The translations under genes and the position numbers were made by a program. From Nemertoderma westbladi (Eukaryota > Xenacoelomorpha > Nemertodermatida > Nemertodermatidae): a DNA stretch of 64,000 nucleotides. Location of the stretch: the NCBI GenBank assembly GCA_032718475.1, contig JAUCBJ010002234.1:24321-88320 (forward strand), given 5' to 3'. Positions within the stretch are counted from its first letter, which is position 1, and every line of letters begins with the position of its first letter. This document shows, in pieces, positions 40,465 to 49,859 of the stretch. The notes beneath the pieces were generated by a model. The model worked only from the letters and a program-made list of their open reading frames with translations, ran no database searches and was not told the DNA's origin.

Positions 40465-41910
40465 TTATATTTCTTCTCTACCGTGTATCTCTGTCTGTCT
40501 GTCAACATGAATACCGAATACAGATCGTAAGAATTCATTTAGAAACATTCCTTGGGGGTCGAGTCTCTTTCTAATAGCAGTGAATGCATCGAACTTTGGG
40601 AAGAGGGATCGGTGTATGTGGGGCCCGAGTTGGTGTGAGGAGAGTTTCCCCCAATGCGGTCGACCCCCGACCTCCAGGGCCACTGATTGGATAGCGTCGA
40701 AGTACCGCTGGTAGTCCACGTCCTGCTGGTACGGTCGGAAAGACATGACGTTAATGAAACACGAATCCCTGCGGTAAGCCGGGGACAATAGAATATCGTC
40801 GGCGCTTACGAAACGAATCTCCACGCAGTAATGAGCGTAGAAGGCCCCGGAGTCGAAGTGTTTAGCGAGTTTACGGAGGACGTCGACGGCGCATGGTAGC
40901 GGGACGGCCCATTCAGAGACCCGCTGTTGGAATAAACAATCGATCGCGAATACTCGATCGCTTCGATCTACTCTGATTGAGTCAGAGCCGCGCGAAACGA
41001 CGAAGTGATAGTAGAAAAGGTTGATTAGCTTAACTAGCGGTGGGTAGAATGAGGCCAGCCAGTAGAGGAACTCTAGTAAGTCGTACATAATTAGGTGGCT
41101 AGATAATATCCGGTCGATTATACTCGGATTCGGGGGGGTTGTGGGCCCCGCGGTGCGGTTGCTGTGGTAGCAGATAACGCCGTCTGTGTGAGGGAACCAA
41201 ACGGCGCGAAAGTGTTCGGATGAGCGGGAGCGACGCTCCAGGGAGTTCAGTAACGAGTCTAGAGAGCAGGGGAGGCTGTATATAGCAAGGTTGAATGCAG
41301 GTTCGCATTGTAGAGTTACAGATACGATCACACCCAAAGAGCCAAGATTGCACAGACAGGCGGAAAATAGAATGGAGTCGTCGGTTCCTGGTTGGGCCGA
41401 AGCAGACAACGATAACTGATTGCCGTCAGCTGTTATTAGCTCGAGATGAGTCACGTAGGTTGCAATAAGACCGTAGTTTCTCCCGCTACCGTGGTTACCT
41501 GTTGCGAGCGCGCCGGCAACGGTCTGATCGAGAATCGACGAGAGGGTTGGTAACGCCATCCCGTTCGCGTACAGGATATCCACGAGAGAGTCGAAACGCA
41601 TCCCGCCTTCTACGGTTATTCTTAGTTTGTCTTTGTCGATATCGAGGACTCGATTTAGGAGATTCAACGAGATCATATAACCGGTAGTTAACGCGATAGT
41701 GGAAGGCGAGTGGCCGCATCCAATCACCTTTACCGGGCAGCCATGGCGACGCGCAGACGCGAGTATGTTGAGAAGATGATCGCGGCAAACGGGACGGAAG
41801 TAGAGTTGGGGTACGCATCGAGCAGTTCCAGACCAGTTAATGAAGGTGAATCCACTGACACCCAGTATACCTCCGTTAGCATCCGTATCGCTACTGGTGG
41901 ATTTAATCAT
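40465..41910 (-). CDS. GULO: L-gulonolactone oxidase
   Basis: A complete single-exon ORF of 481 codons begins with ATG at 41908-41910. The N-terminal FAD-binding domain (PCMH fold) shows GCGHSPS (His ~67, the covalent FAD attachment site in rat GULO), ITVEGGMRFDSL and TVAGALATGNHGSGRNYG. The C-terminal ALO domain shows FRAVWFPHTDGV, CVEIRFVSADDILLSP, SCFINVMSFRPY, the GRPHWGK active-site motif and KRLDPQGMFLNEFL. Rat GULO is 440 aa; the extra residues are mostly at the two termini. The enzyme oxidises L-gulono-1,4-lactone, the last step of ascorbate synthesis, in the ER membrane. All key motifs are intact, so endogenous vitamin C synthesis is plausible. Vertebrate GULO is multi-exonic. A related aldonolactone oxidase is the alternative, but the HWGK and C-terminal motifs fit GULO. 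Confidence 0.93.
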   Translation of the reverse strand: MIKSTSSDTDANGGILGVSGFTFINWSGTARCVPQLYFRPVCRDHLLNILASARRHGCPVKVIGCGHSPSTIALTTGYMISLNLLNRVLDIDKDKLRITVEGGMRFDSLVDILYANGMALPTLSSILDQTVAGALATGNHGSGRNYGLIATYVTHLELITADGNQLSLSASAQPGTDDSILFSACLCNLGSLGVIVSVTLQCEPAFNLAIYSLPCSLDSLLNSLERRSRSSEHFRAVWFPHTDGVICYHSNRTAGPTTPPNPSIIDRILSSHLIMYDLLEFLYWLASFYPPLVKLINLFYYHFVVSRGSDSIRVDRSDRVFAIDCLFQQRVSEWAVPLPCAVDVLRKLAKHFDSGAFYAHYCVEIRFVSADDILLSPAYRRDSCFINVMSFRPYQQDVDYQRYFDAIQSVALEVGGRPHWGKLSSHQLGPHIHRSLFPKFDAFTAIRKRLDPQGMFLNEFLRSVFGIHVDRQTEIHGREEI

Positions 41911-42083
41911 TATTATTTTTTAAATTAAATGTAAATAAAGTTAAAGTTACCGGTAATTAAATCTTGCACAGGGTGTGAGCAGGGAGAGGGAGACTCGCCA
42001 GCTCGCTGACTGTAAAAACATGTTGTCTGTCTCTTGTCTATCAGTCTATTGTAGTATTGCTGTATTGAATTATTTTGCTTGAT
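41911..42083. other. Upstream flank of GULO
   Basis: Probable promoter and 5' UTR of the minus-strand GULO gene. No TATA or other motif stands out. Confidence 0.3.
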
Positions 42084-42480
42084 ATTTAAGTTGAAGTTGA
42101 AGTTTTTTATTACACCAAAACACTATAGAAACAATAATAGAGACGCAAATGGAAACAAATTATATCTTCTTAAACTAAACAGACATGACTCGACTATGTA
42201 GGCGGTCACAAGTATAATCTATTCACTAAGTATACAATTATTACAATTCACAGTAATATAATGGAATAATGAATGGGAGGATATGATGACTTACTAATAC
42301 AAGACAACACAACGTACAATACGAACACAAATGCATTAAAAGTAAAGGTAAAACATACTGTATAAGATTACATTCTAATTAAAACTTTGATATGTTCAAT
42401 AAAACATGGCAGTGGTTGATTACATTAAGTGCTGGATCAACTAATAATAATGATAATTAACTAAATTTGAAATTAAAATT
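42084..42480 (-). mobile_element. 3' UTR fragment of a CR1/L2-type LINE
   Basis: On the minus strand this ends in AACTTCAACTTCAACTTAAA, the short heptamer/hexamer tail type seen in CR1-group LINEs. No coding part was found, so only the 3' region is present or recognised. The upstream limit is approximate. Confidence 0.45.
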
Positions 42481-42489
42481 CGCCTCCCG

Positions 42490-44360
42490 CATGCTTTAAA
42501 ATAAAATTGTTATTATATATTTCTCACACCCGCGCGAATTCATTTTGCCTCTCTGAAACCTCTCCAATTGAGATCCAATACAAAATTCTCAACCTAAAAT
42601 TAAATTGTAGCTCCAATGACCCTTTTCCACCAAAACTCATACGACTGGCCGCTGAACCTCTTTCTTACCATTTATACAATCTTTTTAATCTTTCTATTGC
42701 CCGCGGTTTCTTTCCGGATTCCTTAAAAACTGCCAAAGTGATTCCAATTTACAAATCCGATGATATAACTGATCCCAACAATTACCGCCCCATATCTCTC
42801 TTACCCATTATCAGTAAAATTCTAGAACAAATTCTTAACGACCAATTGCAAACATACCTTATAAAATACAACATTATTTCCATATCTCAATATGGTTTCC
42901 GCAATAAGACTTCTACTTCGCACGCCTTACTCTCCATCACTGAAAAAATATATGCCATGCTTGATTCCCACCAATCAATTTGTGCCGTATATATTGATCT
43001 TAAAAAAGCCTTTGACACCGTGGACCACAAGATTCTTATACGGAAGCTTGAAGCCTACGGTGTCAGGGGCCCCCCATTACATCTCTTCTCTGACTTTCTT
43101 GCTAATCGTAACCAATTTGTTTCGATTGACAGCATCCACTCAACCCTTCAACCCATAAATTGCGGCGTCCCACAAGGCTCTGTTTTGTCCCCCACTTTAT
43201 TTATAATTTTTATTAATGACCTTCCAAACGTGACTAACTTACTGACCACACTATTTGCCGACGACACGACGTTACTCAACTCGCACACCAATATTCAGAC
43301 CCTTCTCAATGACACAAACAATGAACTCACCAAACTAAACAGTTGGCTAATAGAAAATAAACTAATACTCAATTTAAAAAAAACCGAATATACTCTATTT
43401 ACAAACCGTATCTTAAATAATGACAATCGTTTACCCACAATCGAAATTAATAACTCCTCTATACAAATTACCGACAACACAAAATTACTAGGCATCTGGC
43501 TTGATTCAAAACTCAGGTGGAAAACACACATAAATTATATCCTTAAAAAAATCTCTCAATCTTCTGGAATATTTTACAAGCTACGCCATATTTTTCCCTT
43601 ACACATTCTCAGGACACTCTACTTCACCCTAATTCACCCATACATCAACTACGGCATTATTCTATGGGGCAGCTCCGATAAATCGATACTCAAACCTTTA
43701 CGCATTAAAATTAATAAACTGATACGGTGCATTACATTCTCCCACTATCAATCGTCCGCGTTACCACTTTACAAAGAACTAAAAATTTTACCTCTTAACA
43801 AACTATACGATCTCACTGTCGCCAACTTCATGTACGATATTCATTCTCACACAATCTCAACCTCCTCCACGCTAGGCAAACTTTTCAGCAAACGTTCCAT
43901 TTCACACAACTACAATACTCGTTCTTCTGCCCGAGGTGATTATACAACCCCGCTTTTCAGGCTTACCTCCTCCCAACGTTCCGTGAGTTTTCGAGGTCCT
44001 GCCATCTGGAACTCTGTGCCACTTGACATTAGGATAAAAAAATCAAAACCATCGTTTTCTGCTTTCTATAAAAAATTCTTATTCTCGACTTGTTAATTAT
44101 TTGACCCCAATAAAACCGCCAAAAGGAATATTGATTGACTTTTCACTCAGTGCCAATCTATATAAAAAAAATACACCAGCAAACGCACCCCCCCCCCCCC
44201 CCCCCCCTCTCCTACTGCCAATGGAACCATCGCCCTCACGGCACTAGCTTTCTGCTATTAGTTTGGGCGATGCTTCACAATATATAAAATACAATATGTT
44301 TTTTTCTGTGCAATATTAACAGTGGCATAAGGAATGAATAAACTTGAAACTTGAAACTTG
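42490..44360 (+). mobile_element. CR1/L2-group LINE, 5'-truncated, with TTGAAAC tail
   Basis: The element carries the RT ORF (below), a short 3' UTR with a C-homopolymer at 44187-44206 and a terminal ACTTGAAACTTGAAACTTGG. The heptad tail and RT type fit the CR1/L2/Daphne group. There is no endonuclease, so it is 5'-truncated. Confidence 0.85.
42507..44096 (+). CDS. Reverse transcriptase of CR1/L2-type LINE, uninterrupted partial ORF
   Basis: The frame is open without an ATG requirement because the copy is 5'-truncated; 42507 is only a TTG. RT motifs appear in order: KVIPIYKSDDITDPNNYRPI, SQYGFRNKTSTSHAL, VYIDLKKAFDTVDH (motif A), GVPQGSVLSPTLFIIFIND, TTLFADDTTLL (catalytic D-D) and LNLKKTEYTLF, followed by LLGIWLDSKLRWKTHI and the C-terminal FRGPAIWNSVPLDIR block typical of this group. 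There is no stop or frameshift over ~530 codons, so the copy is fairly young. Confidence 0.9.
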   Translation: MLLYISHTRANSFCLSETSPIEIQYKILNLKLNCSSNDPFPPKLIRLAAEPLSYHLYNLFNLSIARGFFPDSLKTAKVIPIYKSDDITDPNNYRPISLLPIISKILEQILNDQLQTYLIKYNIISISQYGFRNKTSTSHALLSITEKIYAMLDSHQSICAVYIDLKKAFDTVDHKILIRKLEAYGVRGPPLHLFSDFLANRNQFVSIDSIHSTLQPINCGVPQGSVLSPTLFIIFINDLPNVTNLLTTLFADDTTLLNSHTNIQTLLNDTNNELTKLNSWLIENKLILNLKKTEYTLFTNRILNNDNRLPTIEINNSSIQITDNTKLLGIWLDSKLRWKTHINYILKKISQSSGIFYKLRHIFPLHILRTLYFTLIHPYINYGIILWGSSDKSILKPLRIKINKLIRCITFSHYQSSALPLYKELKILPLNKLYDLTVANFMYDIHSHTISTSSTLGKLFSKRSISHNYNTRSSARGDYTTPLFRLTSSQRSVSFRGPAIWNSVPLDIRIKKSKPSFSAFYKKFLFSTC

Positions 44361-44560
44361 GATTATTTTAAAAAGTGTAGTAAGAACAAATTACTGTACA
44401 TATACAACGGAGAAGCAGGACATATATTAAAAAGAAATAGAAAATATAGTTTGTCTGATACAGTTTGCAACGTAAATTTGAGTGAGGTGGCGCTTGAGGA
44501 TTGCCTCATGAGGTAAAACCTCGTTTCCATGAGGGTCCTCGAGGAATAATACAAAAATAG

Positions 44561-44700
44561 ACAATGTTTAAAATTTTAACTGAAATATACAATATTTAAA
44601 ATTATAACTAAAATGGTCAATATTTAAAATCATAACTAAGACAGAGAATATTTAAAACTATAAATAAAATTGACAATATTTAAAATTATAAAGAAAATCT
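44561..44700. repeat. AT-rich tandem repeat, ~33-bp unit, about 4 copies
   Basis: The unit ACAATATTTAAAATTATAAC-TAAAATGG varies slightly between copies. It lies in the 3' region of the minus-strand LINE that was interrupted by the BEL element. Confidence 0.8.
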
Positions 44701-44962
44701 TTGAACTTATTACTAAACTACTGTAGACAATTAATTAAAATAAAAACCGAAATTAATAAAAATGAATAATAAAAAGAAAATAGACAAATAGATCATAAAC
44801 AACTATTAAGATATAATATTTACAATCAATCATGATAAAAAATCTCGATCTTTTAAGTTTAATGTGGCATGTCGGTTGGGGGGATGTCAGCGTCAGGTAA
44901 CAGACGTTTCGGCTGATGGGGTCTGGGATGCAGTTATATGATTCACATTCAATCATTGATAT

Positions 44963-45045
44963 TCAATATTCCCATATTGTATTTTCGTTGGAAGTTAGTT
45001 TACTCAGGAAATGTGTTTTGATATTATGTTTAAAAGCTTCCACGG
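44963..45045 (-). mobile_element. C-terminal coding end of the LINE interrupted by the BEL/Pao element
   Basis: Minus-strand codons from 45045 to the TGA at 44963-44965 continue, in the same frame, the RT C-terminus encoded at 62503-63036 on the other side of the BEL element. The F-K-x-x-x-x-x-H-F ending is typical of CR1-group RT proteins. The non-coding 3' UTR of this LINE probably extends left toward 44370. Confidence 0.8.
45041..45045. repeat. Left target-site duplication of the BEL/Pao element (CACGG)
   Basis: CACGG directly precedes the left LTR and recurs at 62503-62507 directly after the right LTR. Five-bp duplications are usual for LTR elements. Confidence 0.9.
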
Positions 45046-46222
45046 TGTAAAAGCTTTTGCGTCATTAACCGGTTATTTTCCCTTAAAGTACTCTGTAGTT
45101 GGTTTGCCAGGCATAAAAAGGCCGTGTCCTTGCTGTACTGGTGTTTTAGAGGACATAAAAGTCATTTCGTCTGTATTTGTACTGTATTTGTACTTTAGAG
45201 GACATAATCCGCAATCTCGTGACGCGATAAGCTGGATACTCTTGAAAACAGTGTCGCTACCATGACGACGGCTAACAGCTGATATTGCCACGTCGACGTT
45301 TCTTTGTTTCTTTGTTCTCTCGTTGTTCGGTTGACCAATCAGAGCGTTTTTTGTCTCTGTGTTGGAGGTGTATACAGAACTCAGTAGTTCAGTGTGTTAT
45401 GTTTTTGCCCAGAGCCTAAGAACATCGGCTTTTGGCACCTCCGTATATCAGCATTCTTTAGCTTTACATTAGTAGGCTTAATTATAGAACGTATATCTGT
45501 TATCAACCTATTTACTACATACAATCTAACCAAACCAATTATATGCAATTCATATCTTACATTACTGCTTTTGCTGTTGGTTATTCGTTATATTTGTTGA
45601 TGAAATATTATATCGGAATACTGATCAATAGTCAGACACCCCACCTTCTTGATATACTAAAGGTTAGAGAGACCGGTTACAGATAAACGATTGCGACCTA
45701 TGTTGAGTGGTTTGAAGTGAATCTAATGCTATTTCATATGCCCGACATAAATTGTATGTTGCTCTCTTTATACGTGACCAAATTTAGTGAAGGTCGGCAG
45801 ATTAGTGTGCAGTATTGTGCAGCATTGTGTATGATTGTAACTGATAACAAAGCACCTCCTAAAGAATGCGCCATATACGTTAATCTATAGCCTTTTCGTT
45901 GTGTCTAGTTTAAGTCATAACTCTGTTTACATATTTAGAGCGCCACGTCCTAAAGGAACTGTTAATATTTCCCGAAAGTGAATAATATTTGTCAGAGATT
46001 ATATATTACGATCAGTCGAATAATACGGTAGGCTTACACCATCAATCATTAAGCTCCGAACTCAGTCTCCCGGGTATATCCAACGGGTGAATGATTGCGC
46101 ATAGGCTGGCTTCAGCTAATGTAGTGTATCAAATACTCGTCATAAGCTAAAGAATATATATCATCCAAAAGACATTCTAATTTTGGCAGGTTAAACTGTC
46201 AAAGGTCTTAAAAGCGCAAACA
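45046..46222 (+). repeat. Left LTR of the BEL/Pao element, 1,177 bp
   Basis: It begins TG and ends CA. Compared with the right LTR it differs at 45347, 45743 and 46114 only, with no indels. GCATAAAAAGG at 45111-45121 is a TATA-like promoter candidate. Two TTAGAGGACATAA-type repeats lie at about 45146 and 45194. No AATAAA was noticed. Several hundred bases of open frame in the LTR recur in both copies and are not genes. Confidence 0.95.
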
Positions 46223-46240
46223 ATAACAGATATTGCTTCT

Positions 46241-46261
46241 GGATTGCGGTGTAAGCAATCC
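46241..46261 (+). promoter_or_regulatory. Stem-loop just inside the left LTR, possible primer-binding region
   Basis: GGATTGC-GGTGTAA-GCAATCC is a perfect 7-bp stem with a 7-nt loop starting 18 bp after the LTR. TGGATTGCGGTG at 46240 has the TGG start of a primer-binding site, but I could not match it to a tRNA 3' end. Confidence 0.35.
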
Positions 46262-46513
46262 AGTCTAAAGTACCGGTACCGGTTGAACGGTAACCTGTAC
46301 TACTGTAGGCCTGTAGGCCCAACTGCCCGAACTGGTACTTACGGTACAGGTACAGCAGTATTATTCGATTTGATTATTATATGCCGGTAGGTCTTAATAA
46401 TTAATCGGGGACGCCTGGTTTTATTGGGATTTTACTTAGGCCTATTTCTGTCAGTTTTATTTATTTGTAGGCCAGTATTGAGCAGAAGGCATGTAAGCCT
46501 GCTCAGATTTTAC

Positions 46514-47087
46514 AGATAATTTGTAGGCTTGACTGTTGGCTACCTGTTGATTAGGTCTGAACGGATTGCAGTGCATGTAGAGTGTATGTCCGATAAAGAA
46601 CGGTTAGGAAGTAGGGGCAGCCATCGCTGTAAGGTAAACCCCCATCTAAAGAATAAGTCGTACTACTGGGTTAGAACGCATACTACTTAACCATTTCGGA
46701 GTCTGCATGTCCTGTGGTTTATTTAGGCTTGATAGGAGTCTGCCAGCGTTTGGTCTGTACTTTGTTTGTGTAGTCTGTACGGGTAGCGTATAATTTATTT
46801 AGATAATTTGTAGGCTGGATAGTTGTCTGGCTGCTGTTGGGTTTGAGGAAATTTCGGTGTGTGTAAAGCATCTGTCTGATAAAGAACGGTTAGGAAGTAG
46901 GGGCAGCCATCGCTGTAAGGTAAACCCCCATCTAAAGAATAAGTCGTACTACTGGGTTAGAACGCATACTACTTAACCATTTTGGAGTCTGCATATACCG
47001 TAGTTTGTTTAGGCTTGATAGTAGTCTGTCAGTATTTGGTCTGCATTTTGTTTGAATGGTCTGTACGCGTAGCGTAATATTTATTAT
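46514..47087 (+). repeat. Tandem duplication in the retroelement leader with an identical 105-bp core
   Basis: Units 46514-46800 and 46801-47087 align along their length but differ at many positions outside the core. The core 46592-46696 is identical to 46878-46982. It starts GATAAAGAACGG, contains GGGGCAGCCATCGCTGTAAG and ends TTAACCATTT. AAGGTAAAC within the core (46631) resembles a splice donor. Confidence 0.9.
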
Positions 47088-48416
47088 TCAGAGTTTATGC
47101 GATTATTCGCAACATTCAATCCCCAAGTTTATTCCTACAATAATTGTGTTTGTTATACATACCGTTATAGTTAAACTAACCCCGGTACTATACGGGCTGC
47201 TCGGCGTAGGTAAAGACTGGTGATTTTGTGCACCGGTCACTCCAGCAGATACCGTGGTTCTTTTGGCTGTTCAAGTATTTTTAACTACTAATTATTTGTT
47301 ATACAAGTACTTGTACCTAATTTAGGGTTTAGTGTACAGTGCTTTCCGAAAGCAATTAGTGTGTAGGCAGTGTATTTGTGTTGTAAAGTGGTTAATAGGC
47401 ACGTTGGTTCTGGTAGACCGCGGTAATTAACTTCTAGGTAGGGACACTCCGTGATACATAACGTAGTACCTATAGCGATACGGTTATAGGTCGTCAGGCG
47501 GTGGTATTTTCCTATCTGGACAACGCAGTATATTTACTACTACTTATTATTTTCAAATACCGTAGTAACCTGTCCGTTGTAATAACCAGATATTCTAACC
47601 CTTTGTTAGGCTGGTTAGTAGACTTCTTGTAAAATTACCCTAAAAAATTTGTATTTGTGTATTTGTAATTAAATTTTTGTGTTTATTTAGAGATTGTAAT
47701 CTCAACCCGAATTGTACGTAATTTGTAGTATTAAGTAACTTAGGTAAATTAGAATTATTTGTTTTAGTGTCTAACAAGTAGCACTCCACTGAGAGCGCAC
47801 AGCTTATGTGTAGTGACTCCCCCAGAAATAATAACATTTATTTCAAACATTGACAAAACCCATTAAACGGGTATATATATATTATAAATCAACTCAAACG
47901 ATTTATAAATAGTAGGCCTGCCATATAACAATTAGGTCTCAATATCAGTTGGACTACTGCTTAAATAACGGTAATAAAGTAAGTTAAAGTAACCAAGTAA
48001 CCCTTAAAATTCAGAAATTCAATTATTTAAAATAATTGACATACCGGTATTACAATAGGCTTATTATATTTATTTCTATAAATTTTAGGTTGAAATCATA
48101 CCGGTACTCTGTAATTAATTGTAGTTAATAATTATACTTATATATACTATAAGTGTAAACTGCATACCGGTATTCACGATAGGCCTATTATATATTTATA
48201 TATATTTGTGCTAAAATTATATACCGGTTTCTGTGAAAAACCTAGTCTGTAATAATACTTATATATACCATAAGCATACCGGTATACTAATATATTATAT
48301 ATCACGCTACACTGAGTAGCAGTATCGGTAATTAATTACTAGGCTAGCAGTTAATACTGAATTACTAGACTTACTTAGACTGTAATAGCAGTAGACATTC
48401 AACTGTACAAACAAAC
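47088..48416 (+). other. Rest of the BEL/Pao leader
   Basis: Non-coding and AT-rich. ATACCGGTA/ACCGGTAT recurs about six times between 48040 and 48290, each near TAGGC, TATATATAC or TATTATAT phrases, forming a loosely repeated ~70-bp pattern. ATG codons precede ORF1, so initiation would need an IRES, shunting or splicing of the leader. Confidence 0.5.
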
Positions 48417-49859
48417 ATGTCTGATACTAGGCAGAACCTGTCAGACAGTTTATTAGATGTAACTATCTGCGACTCAGATAGAGGTGTAGCACCGTCTAGT
48501 CCTAAGTTCAGTTCACCTCCCACTGTGAGGAAGGTCATCCCTCCAGTAGTAATAACAGAACCTAGGCTGGTCCAACATCGTAGGTCTATCATAGGCACTC
48601 GAGCTCAGGTCAAGCGGGACCAAGAAGCAGCGGAACAGCAACCACCCGCGAGCCAAGAACTTATTTCTCAGCGGCCCAACAGCTCCAGTAGTGAGGATAC
48701 TGTAGAGCTGACACCCGAGCGCGGAGCAAAGATGACGGATGCGGTTTATTCGGATCCCCTTCTCATCCTTCCTGCAGCCGTACTCACTAGGTTATTGATC
48801 GCGGTGGAAGAACACCAGATCGATTGGGCGAGAAGTAAGCGAGCAACTAAAGATAGTTATGAGGGATACACAAGGGAAGAGCTGAAGTCTATGGTCGAGT
48901 CGCAATGGAACTTCCCCGGACCCGGACTCCCATTTGATTTATCAGAAGCTGCCTGGGAAGACATACACCGGATGGGAGTAGCCAAGGAAACCATCGATCC
49001 AGCTGTGTGGAAGAGGTCCGCAGCCGGATACGCACAGGGATTCTTCAGCTCTATGGAGCGAGTAGAAAAACAACTGTTTCAACAACCCCAAGGACCTCAA
49101 GAGCAGGGACAACTGCTTTATCAAGTTAGAGAAAGAATTCTGCGAATCAGGCTAATATTATCAGCCTTTGAAGAGGCTTCTAAAAGAAGACAAGACACGT
49201 TGTTGCAAGTTGCCGTAAAGACTTGGTTTCAACGGGTGAGTCGCCAGGTTCAAGGAACAGCTCAGTGGAAAGCTCAGCTGGAGGAGCGCTCAACCCATGG
49301 AGAATCAACGGACGCTACTTTTTCCCAAGTGGAAAGTGAAGCGATGGCAGAGAAACCGCATAAGAGGGATGCCATTGACATCTATCTGTCAGACTATCAA
49401 CGTTTTTTGGGAGATGAAGAGTTGAGGAGAAGGCTAGAGGGACTTAGCCCTAATAGTGAAGGAGCACAGCGTGTGCTTGACGCCATAGACGTGGATAGGT
49501 TAGCGGCGAACCAAGCTAAATTCGATGAACAACTCCGCATCGCTAGAGACCAAGAAGAAAGGGTGAAGAAAAAACGCATAGAAGACAGAAAGAAAGCAGC
49601 AGTAGCAGCTGCGGAAGCCGAAAGAGAAGCGGCAGCGGCAGAGGCAGAAGCGGAAAGAAAAGCGGCAGCGGCAGAGGCAGAAGCGGAAAGAAAAGCGGCC
49701 GCGGCAGAGGCAGAAGCGAAAAGAAAAGCAGCCGAAATGAAAAGAAAAGTGGCAGAAGCGGAGCGGATAGCGGCTGAAGAGATCGCCCAATTAGAATTGG
49801 AAAATATTCAGGAGAATCAAGACTGCATAAATAAACAGTTAACAGCTAGTAATATGTAG
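48417..49859 (+). CDS. BEL/Pao ORF1: 480-aa protein with charged repeat coiled coil, upstream of gag-pol
   Basis: It begins at a good ATG (ACAAACATG) and ends at TAG (49857-49859), which is followed at once, in the same frame, by the ATG of gag-pol. The N-terminal ~100 residues are Pro/Ser-rich. Residues ~110-300 are predicted helical (LLIAVEEHQIDWARSK, GFFSSMERVEKQLFQ). Residues ~375-470 are a long Glu/Lys/Ala-rich helix with AEAEAERKAA repeated three times. I recognise no family. An extra gag-like or capsid-associated role is inferred from position only. Stop-codon read-through would produce a fusion with gag-pol, and re-initiation is the alternative (ATG-TAG-ATG-ATG). Confidence 0.75.
   Translation: MSDTRQNLSDSLLDVTICDSDRGVAPSSPKFSSPPTVRKVIPPVVITEPRLVQHRRSIIGTRAQVKRDQEAAEQQPPASQELISQRPNSSSSEDTVELTPERGAKMTDAVYSDPLLILPAAVLTRLLIAVEEHQIDWARSKRATKDSYEGYTREELKSMVESQWNFPGPGLPFDLSEAAWEDIHRMGVAKETIDPAVWKRSAAGYAQGFFSSMERVEKQLFQQPQGPQEQGQLLYQVRERILRIRLILSAFEEASKRRQDTLLQVAVKTWFQRVSRQVQGTAQWKAQLEERSTHGESTDATFSQVESEAMAEKPHKRDAIDIYLSDYQRFLGDEELRRRLEGLSPNSEGAQRVLDAIDVDRLAANQAKFDEQLRIARDQEERVKKKRIEDRKKAAVAAAEAEREAAAAEAEAERKAAAAEAEAERKAAAAEAEAKRKAAEMKRKVAEAERIAAEEIAQLELENIQENQDCINKQLTASNM

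Noticed and set aside
45073-45600. ORFs of 68-84 codons repeated identically at 61353-61880
   Set aside because: They lie inside the two LTRs and have no recognisable features.
49500-49790. Minus-strand Cys/Phe-rich ORF
   Set aside because: Antisense of the AEAEAERKAA repeat in ORF1.
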